Assembly: GCA_013204195.1 (NCBI GenBank)
Contig: JABMOJ010000092.1
Location: 1 to 7,964, forward strand
Length of the DNA stretch: 7,964 nt
From: SAR86 cluster bacterium
Lineage (GTDB): Bacteria > Pseudomonadota > Gammaproteobacteria > Pseudomonadales > Azotimanducaceae
Direction of reading: 5' to 3'
The translations under genes and the position numbers were made by a program. A model generated the notes under the pieces. It saw only the letters and a program-made list of their open reading frames with translations. It was not told the origin of the DNA and searched no databases. Shown piece by piece: positions 1-6,047 of the stretch. Numbering within the stretch: position 1 is the first letter of the stretch; each line of letters starts with the position of its first letter.

Positions 1-59
1 CTCATCAGGAAAAATAGTTTTGTCGCTAGCCGTGGCCCGCGAAATACGGTCATTGTCAT
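1..59 (-). CDS. Sensor histidine kinase N-terminus (partial), probable PdsS partner of the adjacent regulator
   Basis: Only the first 19 codons lie in the window; the gene runs off the left edge. On the minus strand an ATG at 59 (or a second ATG at 53) opens a frame reading MTMTVFRGPRLATKLFFLM. A basic stretch runs into a hydrophobic one, as at the start of a first membrane helix. It begins 34 bases after the stop of the response regulator on the same strand, and an AGAG stretch precedes the second ATG. In proteobacterial dedicated sortase systems the PdsR-type regulator is normally paired with a membrane histidine kinase (PdsS). The kinase identity is therefore inferred from position and the membrane-type N-terminus; no kinase motif is visible. 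Another membrane protein is possible. Confidence 0.5.
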   Translation of the reverse strand, partial: MTMTVFRGPRLATKLFFLM

Positions 60-93
60 CTCTGGGTACTCGCGAGGTCACACAACGGCGTGA

Positions 94-792
94 CTATTTT
101 GCAGACCAGCGATAGCCAAAGCCATACTCGCTTTTAATGCAGTTGAATTGCGGGTCAATGTTTTCAAACTTTTTTCGAATATTGCGCATATGGGTATTAA
201 TCGTGTTGTTAGTGACTAAACTCTGCATCGTTGCATTCATCAATGTGTCGTAAGACACGGCATGCCCGGGTACTCGAACCAGTTTGGCGAGCATTCGAAA
301 TTCAGTACCTGATAAGTTGATGGGTTGATTCTTCCAGGACACGAGCAGCGCTTCTTGGTCAATGGACATGTCGCCCACCATTTTTGCCGTGGAAGAGCCC
401 TGATGGGATTGGCCTCTGGCTTCGTGGATTCGAAGTAGAGAGCTAATGCGCTCTGCCAGATAGTCTAACGAAATGGGTTTTGGCAGATAGTCCCACGCGC
501 CAAGACGCAGGCCGCTGATTTTATCGATTTCATCGATTCTTTCAGTGAGGAAAATCACGGGTAGTGATGCTGACCGCGAGAGCAGATCTCTGCATATTTC
601 GAAGCCTGCATCGACTTCATCGCCAAGTATAATGTCCAGTATGGCAAGATCCGGTAATTCTCGCTCAAAGCCGCTTAAGGCTTCTTGCCGGTTGCTGTAG
701 GCCGTGACTTCATAGCCTTTTTTGGTAATGGCATCGACATAATTACTGCGTTGGTCAGGATCATCCTCGACTATGACGATGCGCTTGGCCAT
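94..792 (-). CDS. pdsR: OmpR-family response regulator, proteobacterial dedicated sortase system type (PdsR-like)
   Basis: A 232-residue DNA-binding response regulator. The receiver domain (about 4-120) has the acidic pocket E9-D10-D11, phospho-acceptor D53 in LAILDIILGDE, the switch T83 in IFLTER and K105 in DYLPKP. The winged-helix domain (about 139-230) ends with the recognition-helix and wing motif NTHMRNIRKKFE then YGFGYRW. The combination LGDEVDAGFEICRDL and ISGLRLGAWDYLPKPISL is typical of regulators dedicated to proteobacterial sortase systems, which control a single sortase and its surface substrate; this assignment is from family memory, not a search. Start at 792 is supported by AAGGA seven bases upstream (803 to 799). 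A probable kinase gene follows on the same strand. The sortase and its target are not in the window, so they would lie to the left or elsewhere. A generic OmpR-type regulator is the alternative. Confidence 0.87.
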   Translation of the reverse strand: MAKRIVIVEDDPDQRSNYVDAITKKGYEVTAYSNRQEALSGFERELPDLAILDIILGDEVDAGFEICRDLLSRSASLPVIFLTERIDEIDKISGLRLGAWDYLPKPISLDYLAERISSLLRIHEARGQSHQGSSTAKMVGDMSIDQEALLVSWKNQPINLSGTEFRMLAKLVRVPGHAVSYDTLMNATMQSLVTNNTINTHMRNIRKKFENIDPQFNCIKSEYGFGYRWSAK

Positions 793-821
793 GAGTGTTC
801 CTTAAGGTAGATGTTCGCCGC

Positions 822-859
822 ATTGTATGACATCAAAATCAGGAAGTATTTCCCTGATT
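822..859 (-). promoter_or_regulatory. Putative regulated promoter of the response regulator: -10 hexamer plus inverted repeat
   Basis: On the minus strand TACAAT (827 to 822) matches five of six bases of a sigma-70 -10 box and lies about 30 bases upstream of the regulator start codon. No good -35 box occurs 16-18 bases further upstream. That position is occupied by a perfect 7-base inverted repeat, AATCAGG (837-843) and CCTGATT (853-859), separated by 9 bases. A weak promoter with a palindrome over its -35 region fits control by a bound activator or repressor, possibly autoregulation. This is inference; the palindrome could also fold as a hairpin. Confidence 0.35.
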
Positions 860-1082
860 CTCTCTCTAGCGTTGAAGTTTGTGTAAAATTGGGTTCAATC
901 TCGTGGTTGGGCATCAATTGCGAAGGTTCATGAGATAGTGGCGTTCACTGCTTCTCCATGATGTTCGTCTGGTCTTTCATTTTGTCTTCCGCGTTACTAG
1001 GGGCCTTTTGTGTTTCAATAGTGGCCAAGAGATCGAAGCGGTTATCGATTAATCATTGCAACGCGTAAAGACGAGATATTCT

Positions 1083-1289
1083 ATGAAGATATTTGTCCCC
1101 ATGTCAGATCGAATCGTCGACGAAAAAGGTGAGTTGTCTGCTGAGTTGGTGCCGTTTAATCCGGATTTTCTGTCTCGTGACGGCGTCTTAACCGACAGTC
1201 GGCCCAATAATTGGATCAATGAGTCCGACTATGCGTCTGCCTGTCGTCGATTGTTCGGCCAGCAGGTCCGCGAAATGTCTCTTGCCTGA
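1083..1289 (+). CDS. Small unrecognised protein (68 residues), probably a genuine conserved hypothetical
   Basis: A 68-residue soluble protein beginning MKIFVPMSDRIVDEKG and containing VPFNPDFL and a C-terminal segment NNWINESDYASACRRLFGQQ. There is no signal peptide or membrane helix. I cannot assign a function. The frame could open at a TTG at 1056, but ATG 1083 is preferred: MKIFVPMSD reads as a natural N-terminus and a short GAG lies seven bases upstream. Codon use and balanced composition look like real protein. It is transcribed away from the response regulator, and the 290 bases between the two starts presumably hold its promoter, although I see no convincing one. A strong terminator lies about 100 bases downstream. 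Confidence 0.7.
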   Translation: MKIFVPMSDRIVDEKGELSAELVPFNPDFLSRDGVLTDSRPNNWINESDYASACRRLFGQQVREMSLA

Positions 1290-1386
1290 GCGCTTTAATT
1301 TGTCAAAGCAAGGCTCGGGCGTGCAATTAACGGCGCGAAATTAAATACAGCTACGGCCAATCTTGATCAGTGCCAAAGCAATGTCT

Positions 1387-1416
1387 AAAAAAAGGCCCTC
1401 TTTGAGGGCCTTTTTT
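1387..1416 (+). terminator. Rho-independent terminator
   Basis: A perfect 7-bp GC-rich stem, GGCCCTC (1394-1400) and GAGGGCC (1404-1410), with a TTT loop. It is flanked by seven A (1387-1393) and six T (1411-1416), so the stem can extend by A-T pairs and would work in either direction. It closes the transcript of the 68-residue protein and separates it from the NfeD-slipin operon. Confidence 0.9.
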
Positions 1417-1441
1417 GTTAGTGCCGTCACCAAGGACGCTC

Positions 1442-1450
1442 TGGTAAAAT
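1442..1450 (+). promoter_or_regulatory. Possible extended -10 promoter for the NfeD-slipin operon
   Basis: TGGTAAAAT matches the extended -10 pattern TGnTATAAT except for one base in the hexamer. It lies about 40 bases upstream of the NfeD start, just after the preceding terminator, where the operon promoter is expected. There is no recognisable -35 box, and TAATAT at 1462-1467 is a competing candidate. Confidence 0.3.
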
Positions 1451-1490
1451 TTCGGTTGACATAATATGTCGAGGAGGGTCCAATCGACCG

Positions 1491-1946
1491 ATGAATATAC
1501 TGATCGATCCGATCTATTGGGCCGTCGCCGGTGGTGTCCTGATGCTGGCAGAATTGATTGTTCCAGGTGGCATCGTGTTTTTCTTGGGTGCCAGCTGCCA
1601 GATTGTAGCGGCTGCATTATGGTTGGGTTTTATCTCGACCTGGGTTGCCAGTCTCACCTTGTTTTTCATCGCCTCTTTGGCCTTAATCTTTTTGCTTCGC
1701 AGTCTGTTTGCTCGCTTCGTTGAAGGTGACTTCACGGTTGCCAACACCGAAGAAATACTCGATGTCATTAACCAGGTTGTGAGTGTTGTCGAGCCGATCG
1801 GCCCAGGGCCGCAAGCGGGCGTCGTCGACTTTCGTGGCACCCGATGGCGAGCGCTCAGTGATGGCGTGAGGATACCTGCTGGTGAGCAGGTCAAGATTGT
1901 AGCGCGTGAAAATACGACCATCATCGTGATCCCCCTGATAACGTAA
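1491..1946 (+). CDS. NfeD-family membrane protein (short form), partner of SPFH/slipin proteins
   Basis: A 151-residue inner-membrane protein. Three hydrophobic helices lie at about 8-24, 27-47 and 50-69, with the family-typical stretch AELIVPGGIVFFLGAS joining the first two. A soluble C-terminal part (about 97-150), including GVVDFRGTRWRAL and GEQVKIVARENTTIIV, fits the small OB-fold barrel of NfeD proteins. The long form carries an N-terminal serine-protease domain; this is the short form and has none. NfeD proteins are encoded next to stomatin or slipin genes and are thought to work with them in membrane microdomains. That is the arrangement here, with two slipin genes beginning 41 bases downstream. 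The ATG is preceded by GAGGAGGG (1471-1478), a strong but rather distant ribosome binding site (12-base gap); no other in-frame start lies closer. Confidence 0.9.
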   Translation: MNILIDPIYWAVAGGVLMLAELIVPGGIVFFLGASCQIVAAALWLGFISTWVASLTLFFIASLALIFLLRSLFARFVEGDFTVANTEEILDVINQVVSVVEPIGPGPQAGVVDFRGTRWRALSDGVRIPAGEQVKIVARENTTIIVIPLIT

Positions 1947-1987
1947 GAACTCCTATAACCATTTTTCTATAAAAGGACTTAGCTACG

Positions 1988-2914
1988 ATGCTCGCCATAC
2001 TGACATTTTTGTTGCTGGGTGTTGGCTTTATTACTTACAAGCTGATTTTGATCGTTCCCATGCGAGAGGCCTGTGTCATCGAGCGACTCGGCAAGTTCAA
2101 GCGGGTCATGAACCCCGGCTTACATTTTCTGATTCCCTTTGTTGATCGTGTCGCCTATCGGCATGAAACCCGTGAACAATGTTTGGAAATTCCACATCAA
2201 AGTTGTATTTCCCGCGACAACACCCAGATCGATGTTGACGGACTGCTGTATATCAAAATGATGGATGCCTACAAGGCCAGCTACGGTATCGAAAACTTCT
2301 TGTTCGCGGCGCAAAACCTGGCGCAAACAACGGTCCGGTCAGAGGTCGGAAAGCTGTCTCTAACCGAAACGTTTTCGGAGCGAGAACGTCTCAATGAGAC
2401 TGTTGTGAAAGAAATTGATCGAGCATCTGAACCTTGGGGCATTAAGGTGATGCGTTACGAAGTGATGAATATCACGCCCTCAAGCAATGTGATTGATGTG
2501 CTGGAGAAGCAAATGGAAGCCGAGCGGCAGAAGCGTGCTGAGATTACCTTAGCTAATGCCGAGCGGGACTCGACCATCAACCTGTCGGAGGGTGAGCGCC
2601 AGGAGGCAATTAATATTTCGGAGGGGCGGCGCCAGAAACGCATCAATGAAGCAGATGGGCGCGCGCAGGAAATATCGATTCTGGCAACGGCGACGGCAGA
2701 AGGCATGCAAGCGATTGCTGATGCGATTGAAAAGCCAGGCGGCGAGCAGGCGATGAACGTGCGACTGGTGCAAAGTTATATCGATCGAGTTGCAGACTTG
2801 TTCAAACAAGCTGACGTTTCCATCGTACCGTCAGAGTTGGCAAAAATGCAGGGATTTTTTGAAGGCATAGAAACCGTGTCGAAAACCGTTAATGCCTCGA
2901 CGGACAGGAGCTAA
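1988..2914 (+). CDS. SPFH/band-7 domain protein, slipin (paraslipin-like), first of a tandem pair
   Basis: A 308-residue membrane-anchored scaffold protein. A single N-terminal hydrophobic segment (about 3-23) is followed by the SPFH/band-7 domain, beginning VPMREACVIERLGKFKRVMNPGLH and including IPFVDRV, IDVDGLLYIKMMDAYKASYG and WGIKVMRYEVMNITP (about 150-164). A charged helical stalk (about 172-240) contains four 11-residue repeats (189-232), then a C-terminal segment to 308. Proteins of this family oligomerise into membrane-bound assemblies and organise lipid or protein domains; E. coli QmcA is a relative. The length is normal for the family. AAGGA (1973-1977) lies 10 bases before the ATG. 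The stop at 2912-2914 is only three bases from the next start, so the two slipins are probably translationally coupled. The specific cellular role cannot be read from the sequence. Confidence 0.9.
   Translation: MLAILTFLLLGVGFITYKLILIVPMREACVIERLGKFKRVMNPGLHFLIPFVDRVAYRHETREQCLEIPHQSCISRDNTQIDVDGLLYIKMMDAYKASYGIENFLFAAQNLAQTTVRSEVGKLSLTETFSERERLNETVVKEIDRASEPWGIKVMRYEVMNITPSSNVIDVLEKQMEAERQKRAEITLANAERDSTINLSEGERQEAINISEGRRQKRINEADGRAQEISILATATAEGMQAIADAIEKPGGEQAMNVRLVQSYIDRVADLFKQADVSIVPSELAKMQGFFEGIETVSKTVNASTDRS
2552..2683 (+). repeat. Four tandem 11-residue repeats in the first slipin (coding repeat)
   Basis: Residues 189-232 divide exactly into four 11-residue units. The second and third are SEGERQEAINI and SEGRRQKRINE; the outer two (189-199 and 222-232) are more diverged. 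The pattern is roughly S-E-G-x-R-Q-x-x-I-N-x. An 11-residue (hendecad) period fits a nearly straight or right-handed coiled coil. The repeat is visible in protein but not as near-identical DNA. Confidence 0.8.
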
Positions 2915-2917
2915 GTC

Positions 2918-3850
2918 ATGGACCTATTTATCTTGGGGATTTGGGCGGCAATATTCCTGATTCTGATCGTCAAACTATTCCAGTCGATACGCCTAGTGTC
3001 CACCCAGACAGCGCATATTGTCGAGCGCCTCGGTCAATATCATAAAACCCTGGATGCGGGCTTTCATGCCTTGATCCCATTTATTGACAAGGTGACCTTT
3101 GTGCAGGATCTGCGCGAAGAGGCGATTGATGTGCCGCCTCAGGATTGCTTTACCGGCGATGAGGTTAAGGTGATTGTTGATGGTGTGATCTATATGTCGA
3201 TCTGGGATCCGGTGAAGGCCAGCTACGGAATAGTAGATTATCGCAATGCGGCCGTGCAACTGGCGAAAACCACCACACGCTCGGTGATTGGCACTCTGGA
3301 TCTTGATCGTACCTTCGAAGAACGGGACGTCATCAGTGCCAAGGTTGTCGAGGTGCTGGATCAGGCCGGTCAGGCTTGGGGGATTAGGGTGCACCGATAT
3401 GAAATTAAAAATATCACACCGCCCAGTACGGTGCGCAATGCGATGGAAAAGCAGGTTAGTGCCGAACGTGAGCGCCGCGCAATTATGGCAACCAGTGAGG
3501 GTGACAAACAGAGTCGAATTAATCGTTCCGAGGGCGTCAAGGCTGAGCTAATTAACGTCTCGGAGGGCGAAAAGCAGCGACGAATCAATGAGGCGCAAGG
3601 CTATGGGCAGGAAATATTGTCGATTGCAGCGGCAACGGCAGAGTCCATAGAAAAGGTGGCAGAGGTCGTCAACCGCCCAGGCGGCAGTGCCGCGCTGAAG
3701 CTGCAATTGAGTGAGCGTTATATCGAAGCAATTAAAGGCCTGGAAACTGCGCGAATTATTTTACCGGCAAATATCCTGGAGTATCGAGCCTGGCTTGGAA
3801 ATCTGGAGCTCGATAGCCTGGTGGATAAGCCCGTCAAGGACAAGGACTAG
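2918..3850 (+). CDS. SPFH/band-7 domain protein, slipin (paraslipin-like), second of a tandem pair
   Basis: A 310-residue paralogue of the preceding gene with the same layout: an N-terminal membrane helix (about 3-23), an SPFH domain with AHIVERLGQYHKTLDAGFHA, IPFIDKV, VDGVIYMSIWDPVKASYG and WGIRVHRYEIKNITPP (154-169), then a charged stalk with four 11-residue repeats (193-236) and a shorter C-terminal region. The two proteins align throughout the SPFH and repeat regions but clearly differ in sequence. This points to an old duplication and probably a hetero-oligomer or two specialised subunits, not a recent copy. The start is fixed by CAGGAG (2905-2910) overlapping the end of the upstream gene, with three bases between that stop and this ATG. 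The C-terminus ends in a lysine- and aspartate-rich tail. The gene ends 22 bases before a strong terminator, which closes the operon. Confidence 0.9.
   Translation: MDLFILGIWAAIFLILIVKLFQSIRLVSTQTAHIVERLGQYHKTLDAGFHALIPFIDKVTFVQDLREEAIDVPPQDCFTGDEVKVIVDGVIYMSIWDPVKASYGIVDYRNAAVQLAKTTTRSVIGTLDLDRTFEERDVISAKVVEVLDQAGQAWGIRVHRYEIKNITPPSTVRNAMEKQVSAERERRAIMATSEGDKQSRINRSEGVKAELINVSEGEKQRRINEAQGYGQEILSIAAATAESIEKVAEVVNRPGGSAALKLQLSERYIEAIKGLETARIILPANILEYRAWLGNLELDSLVDKPVKDKD
3494..3625 (+). repeat. Four tandem 11-residue repeats in the second slipin (coding repeat)
   Basis: Residues 193-236 form four 11-residue units: SEGDKQSRINR at 193, SEGVKAELINV at 204, SEGEKQRRINE at 215 and a diverged unit at 226. 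They stand in exact register with the repeats of the first slipin (residue 193 here aligns with 189 there). The SEG start of each unit is better kept in this copy than in the first gene. Confidence 0.8.
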
Positions 3851-3872
3851 TTGGTCGCGGTAAGCGAGACGA

Positions 3873-3894
3873 AAAAAAGGCGTGCGCCTTTTTT
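3873..3894. terminator. Bidirectional rho-independent terminator
   Basis: GGC (3879-3881), loop GTGC, GCC (3886-3888), flanked by at least six A (3873-3878) and six T (3889-3894), so the whole element folds as one A-T-extended hairpin with a U tract on either strand. On the plus strand it ends the NfeD-slipin operon. On the minus strand it lies 67 bases after the stop of the small convergent reading frame at 3961-4071. Confidence 0.85.
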
Positions 3895-3960
3895 ACTTGC
3901 TGCGAGTCTGACTTAAAACAACTTGCCGATGATGCTGGCGATAGACTGGCCTGAAGGAGG

Positions 3961-4071
3961 TCAGTCATTGTTGGTGCCTAACTGATCAGACAGTGCCTTA
4001 GCGGTGAGTATGCCGGCTATGCCCACGCTAACAAAAATAACCGAAAGCAGTTTCGATGCGGTAACAGCCAT
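3961..4071 (-). CDS. Tiny single-span membrane peptide (36 residues), unrecognised
   Basis: On the minus strand ATG 4071 opens a 36-codon frame: a short N-terminus MAVTASK, a hydrophobic helix of about 18 residues (LLSVIFVSVGIAGILTA, about 8-24), and a polar tail KALSDQLGTNND. An AGAGG ribosome binding site lies nine bases upstream of the ATG, and a bidirectional terminator lies 67 bases beyond the stop. Together these support a real small gene in a stretch that otherwise has none. The frame stays open for 15 more codons after the TGA (to a TAA at 3913-3915) and reads like protein, including GQSIASIIGKLF, so the gene may have been longer. I recognise no family. Chance remains possible for a frame this short. 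Confidence 0.5.
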   Translation of the reverse strand: MAVTASKLLSVIFVSVGIAGILTAKALSDQLGTNND

Positions 4072-4087
4072 AGACTTTAACCTCTAG

Positions 4088-4153
4088 ACCGGCGTCAACA
4101 TCAGCTGTCCAAAGTCCGCCGCAGAGGCAGTCTGCCGTGACGTCAACGCCGGT
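4088..4153. repeat. Widely spaced 8-base inverted repeat in an intergenic region
   Basis: ACCGGCGT (4088-4095) and ACGCCGGT (4146-4153) are perfect inverted copies separated by 50 bases, and CGTCAAC occurs directly repeated at 4093-4099 and 4141-4147. They lie between the minus-strand tiny gene and the plus-strand M28 gene, where divergent promoters would be expected. A regulatory role is a guess; chance is not excluded. Confidence 0.3.
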
Positions 4154-4205
4154 GCGCCAGGCTATACAGCCGATAGGGCCCTTAGGTGACAAAGCATCAA
4201 TAAGA

Positions 4206-4251
4206 CTCGAAGCGTTTCGAGGTAAGTCTCGTTGGCTCAGCTGTGTATACT
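4206..4251 (+). promoter_or_regulatory. Possible M28 peptidase promoter region: palindrome plus -10-like box
   Basis: CTCGAA (4206-4211) and TTCGAG (4216-4221) form a perfect palindrome with a GCGT centre. It is nested within the flanking AGACT (4203-4207) and AGTCT (4225-4229). Downstream, TATACT (4246-4251) resembles a -10 box, 40 bases before the M28 start codon. There is no good -35 box at the usual distance; the palindrome lies just upstream of that position, which would suit a regulator-dependent promoter. Evidence is weak. Confidence 0.3.
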
Positions 4252-4291
4252 CAGCGACGGATATTTCTGTCGCGACTGGGAGTTTTTGATA

Positions 4292-5956
4292 ATGGTTAAT
4301 TCTAGGATTCTATCGATGCTTACGGGCCTATCGCTGGCTTTAGCGCTGGCGAATACGTCGGCGGCGCAGATTGACACCGAGCGTCTGGTCGAGACGGTTA
4401 AGGTGCTTGCGTCCGATGCGTTTGAGGGGCGCGCACCAGGTGGTCCCGGTGAGGCAAAAACGATCGATTATCTCACTTCACGGTTTGTGGCGCTGGGTTT
4501 GGAGCCGGGTGGTAAAGACGGTCGCTGGACTCAAGCGGTGCCTCTGAATCACACGCAAATTCAAGGCTTGCCGAAGCTAGCTTTGCGCTATGGTGATCGC
4601 GAGCAATCATTGGTGCAGTCTATCGATATTGAGGTGAGTACTGTTCGGCCCGTCGAGCATCTCCAGATCGAGGCAGCGCCGGTCGTGTTTGTTGGCTTTG
4701 GCGTCAGTGCGCCAGAGAGAGATTGGGATGACTTTGGTGGTATGGATCTCACTGGTAAGGTTGCGGTGTTTCTCGTTAACGATCCAGATTTTGCTGCGGG
4801 TCAGGATGAGCCGGTTGCCGGTCGTTTCGGCGCTAAACGTATGACCTATTACGGCCGTTGGACTTACAAGTTCGAGGAGGCTGCTCGACGAGGGGCCATC
4901 GCCGCACTGGTCATTCATGAAGATCAAGCCGCGGGCTATGGTTGGAACGTGGCATCGTCCTCGCCGGGTGAAAATTATTCAATCGTGCCGAGTGAGGGTG
5001 CCTTAGCGCCGTTGGCATTGCAGGGTTGGCTGCAGGGTGAGGCTGCGACGCAATTGTTTGCCGGTGCCGGATTAGATCTGGCAGAGCAGCGCAAGATGGC
5101 GCGAAGCCCAAATTTTCAGGCATTTGAATTGCAACATGTCAGCTTTAGCGCAGAGCTAAAGGTGAATGTCGAGCGCATCGAAAGTCAGAATCTATTGGCT
5201 TTACTGCCAGGGACGACTCATCCGGAGGAGACCATTATGGTGTCTTCTCACTGGGATGCCTACGGTCAGGGTGAGCCTGATGCTATGGGTCGCACAATTC
5301 GGCCCGGCGCCAATGATGACGCGCTTGGGACCGCGGGGGTTGTTGAGTTGCCCCGTGTGCTCAAGTCGTCGGCACCCATGGCCCGCAGTGTCGTGTTCGC
5401 CGTGTGGACCGCGGAGGAGAGTGGGCTGCTGGGCTCTGCTGCCTATGCTGCAGACCCAATCTACCCTATGGCGACCACGGTCGCGAATTTCACTCTGGAT
5501 ATACTCCAAACCGCGGGCCTGGCGCGAGATGTAATTTTAATCGGCGAAGGCCAGAGTGACTTGGAAGATGACCTGCGGCGAGCCGCGGCAGCCCAAGGGC
5601 GAGTGCTGACGCCCGAGAGTTTGCCAGAGAATGGCTTGTTTTTTCGCGCTGACCACTTTTCCATGGCGCGCCAGGGTGTGCCGGTACTGTTGTTGATGGG
5701 TATTGCCGGCGGTGCAGATCTGATTGATGGCGGACGTACCGCCGGTGATCAGTGGATCAAGGACTATATTGACCACTGTTACCATCAGACCTGTGATGCT
5801 TGGAGTCCCGCCTGGGATCTGCGCGGTGCTGCCCAGGATATCGCGCTATACCGCCTGATTATTGAAGACCTTGGCAGTTCGCGCCGTTGGCCGCAGTGGC
5901 GGCTGAGTTCTGAGTTTAAAGCCATTCGCTCGATCTCTGCCGACCAGCGACTGTAG
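4292..5956 (+). CDS. Exported M28-family zinc metallopeptidase with PA-like insert
   Basis: A 554-residue periplasmic or secreted aminopeptidase-type enzyme. ATG 4292 is chosen over an earlier TTG at 4232 because it begins a clean signal peptide (basic start, hydrophobic core at about 8-20, cleavage likely after A25 in TSAAQ) and has GGGAG nine bases upstream. A protease-associated-like segment (about 125-250, with VVFVGFGVSAPERDWDDFGG) precedes the second half of the peptidase domain. The full M28 two-zinc set is visible: H320 and D322 in SSHWDAYG, bridging D342 in GANDDALG, catalytic E375 and ligand E376 in TAEESGLLGS, ligand D403 in FTLDIL, and H498 in CYHQTCD. Unusual points are C496 and C501 flanking the last ligand, and L345 where a serine is common. 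The C-terminal WPQWRLSSEFKAIR is typical of this peptidase group. The substrate cannot be predicted beyond peptide N-termini. Confidence 0.92.
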   Translation: MVNSRILSMLTGLSLALALANTSAAQIDTERLVETVKVLASDAFEGRAPGGPGEAKTIDYLTSRFVALGLEPGGKDGRWTQAVPLNHTQIQGLPKLALRYGDREQSLVQSIDIEVSTVRPVEHLQIEAAPVVFVGFGVSAPERDWDDFGGMDLTGKVAVFLVNDPDFAAGQDEPVAGRFGAKRMTYYGRWTYKFEEAARRGAIAALVIHEDQAAGYGWNVASSSPGENYSIVPSEGALAPLALQGWLQGEAATQLFAGAGLDLAEQRKMARSPNFQAFELQHVSFSAELKVNVERIESQNLLALLPGTTHPEETIMVSSHWDAYGQGEPDAMGRTIRPGANDDALGTAGVVELPRVLKSSAPMARSVVFAVWTAEESGLLGSAAYAADPIYPMATTVANFTLDILQTAGLARDVILIGEGQSDLEDDLRRAAAAQGRVLTPESLPENGLFFRADHFSMARQGVPVLLLMGIAGGADLIDGGRTAGDQWIKDYIDHCYHQTCDAWSPAWDLRGAAQDIALYRLIIEDLGSSRRWPQWRLSSEFKAIRSISADQRL

Positions 5957-5997
5957 CTGCTGCCGGCTCTGGCAACCGCCCTAGGTTATGGTTAAGG

Positions 5998-6026
5998 TTG
6001 ACCTGATGTGACGTTAAGATAAAAAT
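5998..6026 (+). promoter_or_regulatory. Possible sigma-70 promoter before the MAPEG gene
   Basis: TTGACC (5998-6003) matches five of six -35 bases. Seventeen bases further on, AAAAAT (6021-6026) matches four of six -10 bases; TAAAAA at 6020-6025 is an equal alternative with a 16-base spacer. It lies in the 91-base gap after the M28 gene, which has no terminator, so it would be an internal or secondary promoter. Confidence 0.35.
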
Positions 6027-6047
6027 CAAAAATAAGAGGTAGATGTG

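Noticed and set aside
1456..1484. TTGACA (1456-1461) as the -35 box of the NfeD operon promoter
   Set aside because: The hexamer is perfect but 17 bases downstream lies TCCAAT, overlapping the ribosome binding site region, which leaves almost no leader before the ATG.
1514..1924. 136-codon minus-strand frame opposite the NfeD gene
   Set aside because: It lies entirely antisense to a well-recognised gene, has low-complexity serine/threonine/alanine-rich content and no ribosome binding site.
2993..3394. 133-codon minus-strand frame opposite the second slipin
   Set aside because: Antisense shadow of a conserved SPFH domain, with no recognisable motif or start signal.
5166..5534. 122-codon plus-strand frame within the M28 gene
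   Set aside because: Out-of-frame overlap with the catalytic region; rich in Arg, Trp and Cys in the way shadow frames are.
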